Origin: an uncultured Bacilli bacterium
GTDB lineage: Bacteria > Bacillota_I > Bacilli_A > RF39 > UBA660
Assembly (NCBI GenBank): GCA_947629255.1
Contig: CANRDF010000009.1
Coordinates: forward strand, 1-38,794
Direction: 5' to 3'
DNA: 38,794 nucleotides
The position numbers and the translations under genes are program-made. How positions within the stretch are numbered: position 1 is the first letter of the stretch; each line of letters opens with the position of its first letter. The notes under the pieces are model-generated. The model saw only the letters and a list, made by a program, of their open reading frames with translations. It ran no database searches and was not told the DNA's origin. Below, one piece after another: positions 33,147 through 38,794 of the stretch.

Positions 33147-35273
33147 ATGGAAAAACAAATCGAAGAATTTATCGAAAAGTGTCATCAAATTTATCCAGAA
33201 GAGATGGTTAAAAAAATAGAACAGGCAGTTACTTTTGCCAAAGAAAGTCATGGAGAGAAGAAAAGATTAGATGGAAGTCCTTATTTAATGCATCCTCTTG
33301 CCGTAAGTGAAATTTTGCTTGATTATGGTGTGGATGGCGAGACAATTCTTGCATCTATTTTACATGAAACCATCAATCATGGGAATAGCACTGAAGAAGA
33401 AATTGAAGAGAACTTTGGGAGTGAAGTCGCAAGTATAGTGGGAACAATTTCCAAATTAAATCATTTAGAGTTAAATGATGATTCTCTTTATTCAGCCATG
33501 AACTTACGAAAAATATTAGTCGGAATGAGTGAAGATGTTCGTGTTTTACTTTTAAAACTTGCCGATCGTTTACATAATTTAAGAACTGCAGATGCTCTTG
33601 ATAAAGAAACGTTAAAGAAAAAAGTCACGGAAACGATGAATGTTTTAATTCCAATCGCACACCGTCTAGGTATGTATCAAATGAAAGGCGAAATGGAAGA
33701 CCTTTGTTTAAAGTATTCGAAACCAGATGTGTATGCTGATATTTTAGAAAGACTTTCAGGAGCTGAGAAAAAGCTCAAAGATTCTTTAGAAGAAATGGAA
33801 GAGTCTATTAGTGAGATGCTAGATGAACACAACATTCATTACCGGATGAAAAGTCGGGTGAAAAGTGTTTATAGTATTTACAATAAATTAAATAATGGGA
33901 AGAGTTGGGATACAATTTATGATATTTTAGCTTTAAGAGTCATCGTCGAAGAAGTAAGTGATTGCTATTTAACGATCGGTTTAATTCATGCAAAATACAG
34001 GCCAATTCCTGGAAGATTTAAAGACTATATCGCGAATCCAAAGCAAAATATGTATCAAAGTTTACATACCGGTGTGTTTGGTAGTGATGGAAACCGTTAT
34101 GAAATTCAAGTCAGAACCGAAGAAATGGATGAATATGCCGAGAAAGGTGTCGCTTCTCACTTTGCTTATAAAGAAAAGCATTATATGAAGAATGTAATGG
34201 AGCAAAAATTAGAAATTTTTAGAAACTTAATCGAATCATCTGAGTCTTTAAGTGATGTCGAATTTCAAAGCAATATCGAAGCAGAACTTTTTAGCGAGTC
34301 TATCTATGTGTTTACCCCAAAAGGGGATGTATTAGAACTACCTAAAGGCGCCACTCCAATTGATTTTGCTTACCGAATTCACTCTGATGTCGGCGATAAA
34401 ACAGTTGGAGCGATTGTCAATGATGTGATTGTTCCATTATCTCATCCTCTTCAAAATGATGATGTAGTAACGATTAAAACCAGTGCAAATTCCACCCCAA
34501 ATAAAGAATGGTTGAACTTTGTTGTAACAAGTCATGCTCGTAATAAAATAAAAGCGTATTTTAGTAAACAAGAAAAAGAAAACTATACGGAGTCTGGTAA
34601 AAATATTTTACTAAATGAACTTCGAAAGAAAAAGATTCCTTTTGATACTTTGTTTACACAAGAAAATGTCAAAAGAATTTGTGAAGAATTAAAGTTAGAA
34701 AACTTAGATGAATTGTATTTTTCAATTGGAACCCTTCGTTTTACTGCATCCTACATTATTGCTTTCTTAACGGAAGAAAAGAAAGACATCCAAGATATTT
34801 TACTTGAAAAAGTGCAAAGAAAATCAAATGATAAAAATACAAATAAAGGGGATATTTTAGTAAATGGTTATGACAATATTCTAGTGACTTTAGGAAAATG
34901 TTGTCATCCTGTATATGGCGATGAAATTGTAGGTTTTATTACCAAAGGAGAAGGAATCACTGTCCATAAAAAAGAATGTAAAAATGTCAGCAACAAAAAA
35001 GAACGAATGATTGATGTTTCTTGGAATATGAAGGAAGATGCAACATATGCAGTGACTTTACAAGTTATTGTAGAACCTGGAAAAAACCACGTTGCCGATT
35101 TAGTAAGCCGTGCTTGTGAAAAAAATATTTCTGTCGATGCAATAAGCACGAAAGAAAAAGAAAATACAACGATTTATGAAATGACCATTAAAGTAAAAGA
35201 TAAAGAAGAACTAGATGGATTTATGAATTCTTTAGAAATGTATTCATTTGTGAAAGAGGTAGAAAGAATATGA
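33147..35273 (+). CDS. rel: RelA/SpoT-family (p)ppGpp synthetase with altered hydrolase site
   Basis: A 708-residue long Rel protein of stringent response. An HD hydrolase domain lies at about 25-180, a synthetase at about 215-345, TGS at about 373-435 and an ACT domain at the end. The synthetase is intact: YDILALRVIV, PIPGRFKDYIANPKQNMYQSLHT and YEIQVRTEEM hold the expected catalytic residues. In the hydrolase domain MHPLAVSEI and LADRLHNLR are kept. The central HDxxEDT motif instead reads HETINHG (about 73-79), so Asp, Glu and Asp of the catalytic set are changed. The protein may therefore be a synthetase-only or weak hydrolase form. It overlaps dtd by 4 nt, the usual rel-dtd pair. Confidence 0.95.
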   Translation: MEKQIEEFIEKCHQIYPEEMVKKIEQAVTFAKESHGEKKRLDGSPYLMHPLAVSEILLDYGVDGETILASILHETINHGNSTEEEIEENFGSEVASIVGTISKLNHLELNDDSLYSAMNLRKILVGMSEDVRVLLLKLADRLHNLRTADALDKETLKKKVTETMNVLIPIAHRLGMYQMKGEMEDLCLKYSKPDVYADILERLSGAEKKLKDSLEEMEESISEMLDEHNIHYRMKSRVKSVYSIYNKLNNGKSWDTIYDILALRVIVEEVSDCYLTIGLIHAKYRPIPGRFKDYIANPKQNMYQSLHTGVFGSDGNRYEIQVRTEEMDEYAEKGVASHFAYKEKHYMKNVMEQKLEIFRNLIESSESLSDVEFQSNIEAELFSESIYVFTPKGDVLELPKGATPIDFAYRIHSDVGDKTVGAIVNDVIVPLSHPLQNDDVVTIKTSANSTPNKEWLNFVVTSHARNKIKAYFSKQEKENYTESGKNILLNELRKKKIPFDTLFTQENVKRICEELKLENLDELYFSIGTLRFTASYIIAFLTEEKKDIQDILLEKVQRKSNDKNTNKGDILVNGYDNILVTLGKCCHPVYGDEIVGFITKGEGITVHKKECKNVSNKKERMIDVSWNMKEDATYAVTLQVIVEPGKNHVADLVSRACEKNISVDAISTKEKENTTIYEMTIKVKDKEELDGFMNSLEMYSFVKEVERI

Positions 35274-35716
35274 AAGTTTTAGTGCAAAGAAGTAAAGAGT
35301 CTTCTGTTTCAGTAGAAAACAAAGTGGTTGGTCAAATTGAAAAAGGTCTTGTATTATTTGTTGGTTTTACGGAGAAGGATTCTTTAAAAGAAATAGAGTA
35401 TTTGGCTAAAAAAGTGGTCAATTTAAGAATTTTTGATGATGAAAATGGAGTGATGAATAAAAGTATCTTAGATGTCGGAGGTTCTATTTTATCGATTAGT
35501 CAGTTTACCCTTTATGCAGATACAACAAAAGGAAATCGGCCAAGTTATGTGAAAGCCCTAAATGGGAATGAAGCAACAATTTTATACGATGAATGGAATA
35601 AAACTTTAAGAGAGTATTTGAAAGTTGAAACTGGAATTTTTGGGGCTGATATGCAAGTTCAAATTCATAATGATGGACCAATTACCATTTTACTTGAAAA
35701 AGAACCAGAAAAGTAG
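35270..35716 (+). CDS. dtd: D-aminoacyl-tRNA deacylase
   Basis: A 148-residue DTD, which removes D-amino acids (and mischarged Gly) from tRNA. The dimer-interface active-site motifs are present: ILSISQFTLYADTTKGNRPSY (SQFTL with catalytic Thr) and the C-terminal NDGPITI, equivalent to the cross-subunit NxGPxT motif. Its length is normal. The ATG overlaps the rel TGA by 4 nt, and a terminator begins within its last codons. Confidence 0.96.
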   Translation: MKVLVQRSKESSVSVENKVVGQIEKGLVLFVGFTEKDSLKEIEYLAKKVVNLRIFDDENGVMNKSILDVGGSILSISQFTLYADTTKGNRPSYVKALNGNEATILYDEWNKTLREYLKVETGIFGADMQVQIHNDGPITILLEKEPEK

Positions 35717-35735
35717 AGAGAATCTACTTTTTTTA
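35711..35735 (+). terminator. Terminator of the comN-rel-dtd operon
   Basis: AAGTAGA-GAGAA-TCTACTT is a perfect 7-bp stem followed by T5. The dtd stop codon is within the left arm. Confidence 0.85.
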
Positions 35736-35763
35736 TATGCCTGTAAAGTCCCATGAAATGGGC

Positions 35764-35783
35764 ATTTGTCGAAATTTGTCGAA
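35764..35783 (+). repeat. Tandem 10-bp direct repeat upstream of Rpn-type copy 2
   Basis: ATTTGTCGAA occurs twice, back to back, so GTCGAA recurs one helical turn apart. A nearby hairpin, CCCAT-GAA-ATGGG (35750-35762), lies just upstream. A regulator site is possible. Confidence 0.55.
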
Positions 35784-35794
35784 CGATTTTTCAC

Positions 35795-35835
35795 GAAAAA
35801 AAAGGAAATCAGACATTTTTTTTGTATATATAAAT
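35795..35835 (+). promoter_or_regulatory. Promoter region of Rpn-type copy 2 with block shared with dnaG
   Basis: GA8, then GGAAAT (35804-35809), 14 nt and GTATATATAAAT (from 35824), giving a likely -10 TATAAA. Spacing between GGAAAT and GTATATATA is 14 nt, identical to the region before dnaG. No TTGACA-like -35 is visible. Confidence 0.55.
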
Positions 35836-35889
35836 AGAGGGTATTATGTTCGACCTCTAAAAATATAAATGGGAAGGAGGAAAAACTTC

Positions 35890-36762
35890 ATGCAAGAACA
35901 TAGCTTAATCGAAGACCGTTTATTTCTCGATTTCTTTGGAAGACAAGAAAACATAAGGTATTTAGAATACATGTTAGAAGTCTTACTTGATTTAGATGAA
36001 AACACTTTACATGGGAAACTTACTTTTGAAAGTACACTTGAAAGAGAAAACATCGAATCGAAAACCAATCGATGTGACATTGTCTATGAAACAGATGATG
36101 TCATCTATAACCTAGAAGCTTATACTACTTTAGATGGAAAAGCATTTGCCAAAAGTACAGCTTATATGATAACACTTTCAAATAACAAGTTAGTGAAACA
36201 AGAGAAGTATCATCCAAAGAAACAACTCATTCAAATCAATATAGCAAGACATGTGAGTGAAGAAATGGAAAAAGTCTGTGAACAATGCTTAACCTTAAAA
36301 CCATTAAATAAATATGTCAGTATGATGATAATAAGACTTGACTGTTTAGAAAAAGTAGATTATAATCGTAATAGAAGTAAAGATTACATAAGACTTCTAA
36401 GATTTTTGAAAGCAGAGACACAGGAAGAACGAGAAGAAATAAGTAAAGGAAATGGAGTGTTGGAAAGTATGTGTATTGATATTCCAAGTAGAATGGATAC
36501 GGAATTAGACCCAGCCTTTTTTGACCATGATGCATGGGAAAGAAAAATGAACTATGAACGTGGGGAAGAAGCTGGTGAAAAACGTGGAATTGCCATTGGT
36601 GAAGAACGTGGTGAAAAACGTGGAATTACTATTGGTGAAGAACGTGCTGAAAATAGTCTTATTCAAAAAATGATATCCAAGGGAAAAAGCGATGAAGAAA
36701 TTGCTGACACCACCGAGATTGATATCAAACGTATTCAAGAACTACGTGCAGCCATGTGTTAA
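35890..36762 (+). CDS. PD-(D/E)XK nuclease family (Rpn-type) protein, copy 2
   Basis: A 290-residue paralogue of the protein at 21431-22291. The nuclease core is NRCDIVYETDDVIYNLEAYTTL, again with Asp and E-A-Y in place of ExQ/K. Shared blocks include FFGRQENIRYLEYMLE, IESKTNRCDIV and the tail LIQKMISKGKSDEEIADTTEID. A 12-residue unit GEKRGI(A/T)IGEER is repeated twice in the C-terminal part, against once in copy 1. The start is the ATG at 35890, with GGAAGGAGG 9 nt upstream; an earlier ATG at 35869 overlaps that ribosome site. The gene stands alone between terminators with its own promoter. Functions known for the family are DNA cleavage, recombination and phage defence. Confidence 0.87.
   Translation: MQEHSLIEDRLFLDFFGRQENIRYLEYMLEVLLDLDENTLHGKLTFESTLERENIESKTNRCDIVYETDDVIYNLEAYTTLDGKAFAKSTAYMITLSNNKLVKQEKYHPKKQLIQINIARHVSEEMEKVCEQCLTLKPLNKYVSMMIIRLDCLEKVDYNRNRSKDYIRLLRFLKAETQEEREEISKGNGVLESMCIDIPSRMDTELDPAFFDHDAWERKMNYERGEEAGEKRGIAIGEERGEKRGITIGEERAENSLIQKMISKGKSDEEIADTTEIDIKRIQELRAAMC
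36574..36645 (+). repeat. Two tandem 36-nt units in Rpn-type copy 2
   Basis: The units 36574-36609 and 36610-36645 differ at only two or three bases (Ala versus Thr codon). The same unit occurs once in copy 1 (22127-22162). Being a multiple of three, it can expand or shrink without breaking the frame. Confidence 0.85.
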
Positions 36763-36793
36763 AGAGTAAGATTGAGCCTTACTCTTTAATTTT
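36761..36793 (+). terminator. Terminator after Rpn-type copy 2
   Basis: AAAGAGTAAG-ATTGAGC-CTTACTCTTT is a perfect 10-bp stem followed by AA and a T run. Confidence 0.85.
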
Positions 36794-36813
36794 TTGGTAA
36801 GTTTTCGGAAATC

Positions 36814-36842
36814 TTGAATGTCATGCCATCTTATGATAAAAT
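36814..36842 (+). promoter_or_regulatory. Promoter of the CmpB-type/glycosyltransferase operon
   Basis: TTGAAT (36814-36819), a 17-nt spacer and TAAAAT (36837-36842), placing the start near 36849, about 19 nt before the ATG. Confidence 0.6.
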
Positions 36843-36867
36843 AGTCATGTGAGATGGAAGTGAGTAT

Positions 36868-37551
36868 ATGAAGGGGAATGAAAAGCAAAAATTTGCATCG
36901 GGAATGTGTTTTTATAAATTATTTTGGATTTTTCTTTTCGGCTGTGTATTTGGTGCTTATTACGAAGAAATATTAAATTTAGTCGTACATTATCACTTTC
37001 ATCATGAACTTGTTTGGCAACTTCGAAGGGGAGTTATATGGGGACCTATTTCTCCTATTTATGGAATGGGTGCTTTACTTATGATTGGGTTATTAGGTCG
37101 TAAAAAAAGACCTGATTGGAAAACCATTCTTTATGGAGCTTTATTAGGCGGAAGCTTCGAATATTTAATTAGTTTTTTACAAGAAACCTTTTTAGGAACG
37201 GTATCTTGGGATTATACCAATGAATTTTTAAATATTAATGGAAGAACAACGATTCCATTTGCTATTGTATGGGGTTTACTTGCGCTTGCTTTAGTAAAAA
37301 TCTTTTATCCATCTGTTTCTTCTGTGATTGAATCTTTACCAAAAAAATTTGGAACTATTTTAACGAATATCTTAATTGTGTTAGTAGTTATTGATTTTAC
37401 GATTTCTTGGGGAGCTTTAGTTCGTCAGATGTTTCGACATAATGGATTTCCACCAGCAACTTTTGTAGGTGAATTTTTTGACAAGTATTTCCCAGATGAA
37501 GAACTTAAGAAAAGCTATACCAATATGGTTGTGATTGAGGTCCAAAAATGA
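36868..37551 (+). CDS. CmpB-type putative ABC-transporter membrane protein
   Basis: A 227-residue membrane protein of the ABC_trans_CmpB (DUF1113) family. It has five or so hydrophobic segments and the family blocks RRGVIWGPISPIYGMGALL, GGSFEYLISFLQETFLGTVSWDYT and LNINGRTTIPFAIVWGLLAL. The family is common in gut Bacillota; despite the name, a transport role is not established, and no ATPase gene is nearby. The SD is GGAAGTGA. It overlaps the glycosyltransferase gene by 4 nt (ATGA), so the two are translated together and may act in the same surface pathway (inference). Confidence 0.85.
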   Translation: MKGNEKQKFASGMCFYKLFWIFLFGCVFGAYYEEILNLVVHYHFHHELVWQLRRGVIWGPISPIYGMGALLMIGLLGRKKRPDWKTILYGALLGGSFEYLISFLQETFLGTVSWDYTNEFLNINGRTTIPFAIVWGLLALALVKIFYPSVSSVIESLPKKFGTILTNILIVLVVIDFTISWGALVRQMFRHNGFPPATFVGEFFDKYFPDEELKKSYTNMVVIEVQK

Positions 37552-38747
37552 TTCTATGGTATTTGAGTTACATTCTTTTATTTTTAGGTCTTTTTTTGTT
37601 CTTTTTCACTAAATTCATTCAAAGAAAGAATACCTATCGTTTTGAGAAAAGAACGAAAAAGAAACCAGTCGTTGCAATTTTAATACCAGCAAGAGATGAA
37701 TCAAAAGTAATTGAATCTTTACTTCTTTCCATTGAAAGACAAACATATAAGGTAAATCCAAGCCATATCTATATCATCGTGGAGAGTGAAGATGATCCTA
37801 GTGTAGAGATAGCACATCGTCATCATATGAATGTATTTGTAAGAAAAAAACTAGATTTACAAACAAAAGGATATGCTTTAGCAGAAATCATTGAAGATTT
37901 AGTTTCTAAAGAAATCTATTATGATTGTTATTTTATTTTTGATGCTGACAATGTTTTAGAAGAAAATTTTATGGAAGAGATGATTAAAGATTACCAAAAA
38001 GGTTTTGCAGTTTCAACTGGTTATCGAGCTTTAAAAAATACGGATTCTTACTTTTCAGTAAGTGCAGGACTTACTTTTTTTCTTGTAAATGAAATTAGAA
38101 ATCGAGCTTCTTTAAAAAATCAAGGAAATTTAATTTTATCAGGAACTGGGTATTATATTGACGGAAAATATATCAAAGAGTGGGGAACATTTCCATTTCG
38201 TTCTCTTACAGAAGATTATGAGAGTTCTTTATATTATACGGTAGAAGGAATAAGTACAAATTATAATGAAAATGCTATTTTTTATGATGAACAACCAGAA
38301 AAATATTCGGTTAGTTTAAAGCAAAGAAGCAGATGGGTAAAAGGATATTTTCAAAACTGGTTGGGATATCAAAAAAAATTAAAGGAAAAAGAAAAAGAAC
38401 ATCCACATAATGAGGGTTCTATTTTTGAAATGAGGATGGGCATACTTCCAGTGATTTTTCTTGTTGTTGCGATCCTTCTTATGATGATTCTAGAATTTTG
38501 TTCTATATTTTCTTTTCATTGGTATACTTTCTTTTCTTTATTCTTATTTTGTGTTTTGGTTTATGCAATGCTCGTTCTAATCACAGCTGTCCTTCTTTGG
38601 ATGGCTGGAAAGAAAATGAAATTATCCAAAAAAATACAAATTCAGGTTTTGTTTTATCATCCTATTTTTTTAATTTCTTATATTCATGCTGTATTCATTG
38701 CTATAATAAAAAAAGATTTAAAATGGGAGAAAATTGAAAGATTGTAA
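37548..38747 (+). CDS. Membrane family-2 glycosyltransferase
   Basis: A 399-residue GT2 processive-type glycosyltransferase. One N-terminal transmembrane helix (about 4-25) precedes the GT-A catalytic domain, which has VAILIPARDESKVIESLL, the metal-binding FIFDADNVLE (DxD type, about 131), the TEDYE catalytic-base region and QRSRWVKG (QxxRW, about 264). Two or three C-terminal transmembrane segments (about 305-390) follow. QxxRW is typical of enzymes that extrude or extend polysaccharides. The sugar is not known. It is the last complete gene before the window end. Confidence 0.9.
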   Translation: MILWYLSYILLFLGLFLFFFTKFIQRKNTYRFEKRTKKKPVVAILIPARDESKVIESLLLSIERQTYKVNPSHIYIIVESEDDPSVEIAHRHHMNVFVRKKLDLQTKGYALAEIIEDLVSKEIYYDCYFIFDADNVLEENFMEEMIKDYQKGFAVSTGYRALKNTDSYFSVSAGLTFFLVNEIRNRASLKNQGNLILSGTGYYIDGKYIKEWGTFPFRSLTEDYESSLYYTVEGISTNYNENAIFYDEQPEKYSVSLKQRSRWVKGYFQNWLGYQKKLKEKEKEHPHNEGSIFEMRMGILPVIFLVVAILLMMILEFCSIFSFHWYTFFSLFLFCVLVYAMLVLITAVLLWMAGKKMKLSKKIQIQVLFYHPIFLISYIHAVFIAIIKKDLKWEKIERL

Positions 38748-38775
38748 AATTGATGTAAAAAGTATAAAATAGTAG

Positions 38776-38794
38776 TTGACTTCTGGGGGGGGGG
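38776..38794 (+). promoter_or_regulatory. TTGACT box followed by a 10-G tract at the window edge
   Basis: TTGACT (38776-38781), a near-consensus -35, is followed by TCT and ten G running to the last base. If a -10 follows about 4 nt beyond the window, the G tract would be inside the promoter spacer. Just upstream, TTGTAA and TAAAAT with 17-nt spacing form a second possible promoter. Confidence 0.45.

Noticed and set aside
35780-35794. LexA (SOS) box CGAAC-N4 before the second Rpn gene
   Set aside because: Only the left half matches the Bacillus-type CGAAC-N4-GTTCG; the right half (TTTCA) matches 3 of 5, which is not enough.
1-38794. UGA read as Trp (Mycoplasma code)
   Set aside because: TGA ends dnaG, rel and yidD at sites that fit operon overlaps, and Trp is encoded by TGG throughout.
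1-38794. tRNA genes, CRISPR arrays, riboswitches
   Set aside because: Reading the intergenic regions, I saw no tRNA T-loop/acceptor pattern, no regularly spaced repeats and no recognisable riboswitch core.

Overview
The window is a 38.8 kb piece of a very AT-rich Bacillota chromosome. Gene content and order (rnc-smc, hrcA-grpE-dnaK, dnaG-rpoD-trmK, and a spoVB/comN/rel/dtd neighbourhood like that of Bacillus) place it in class Bacilli. TGA ends genuine genes (dnaG, rel, yidD) and Trp is TGG, so the code is the standard bacterial one, not that of Mycoplasma. Large membrane-anchored Ig/thioester-type surface proteins, a shortened SMC and a reduced gene set suggest an uncultured gut lineage of the RF39 / relatives-of-Mollicutes type; that placement is inference. 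No tRNA, rRNA, CRISPR array or complete insertion sequence was seen, and no stretch over 300 bases lacks a gene.

Layout. 1-1300: yidD and a ZnuA-like lipoprotein on the minus strand. 1300-5700: rnc-smc-uppS. 5700-10700: a 1448-residue surface protein with a 9-G tract at codons 7-9, followed by a small membrane-anchored protein. 10700-17250: heat-shock operon hrcA-grpE-dnaK-pepF-dnaJ behind two tandem CIRCE operators. 17250-19310: an orphan RnfC-like/RnfD-like pair. 19310-22320: a thioester-like/InlB-repeat surface protein and a PD-(D/E)XK (Rpn-type) protein. 22320-26440: dnaG-rpoD-trmK and a convergent YqfQ-like gene. 26460-30350: type IV pilus/competence motor genes pilC and pilD facing pilB. 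30450-32200: a small membrane protein and a SpoVB-type flippase. 32200-35740: comN-like, metallo-beta-lactamase-fold protein, rel and dtd. 35740-36800: a second Rpn-type paralogue. 36800-38794: a CmpB-type membrane protein, a family-2 glycosyltransferase, and a final 10-G tract at the window edge.

The strongest candidate for something new is the surface-protein locus at 5.7-10.7 kb. Its 9-G tract is in frame only at this length: 8 or 10 G give an immediate stop, which is the logic of an ON/OFF phase-variation switch. A second long G tract follows a TTGACT box at the window end. Other notable points are proteins that keep their fold but appear to have lost key residues: the ZnuA-like lipoprotein without metal ligands, Rel without the usual hydrolase acidic residues, RnfC-like without the glycine-rich FMN/NADH loop, and a thioester-type domain without its Cys. 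A primary sigma factor with two region-1.1-like domains, and an unusual promoter block shared by dnaG and the second Rpn gene, are also worth a look.
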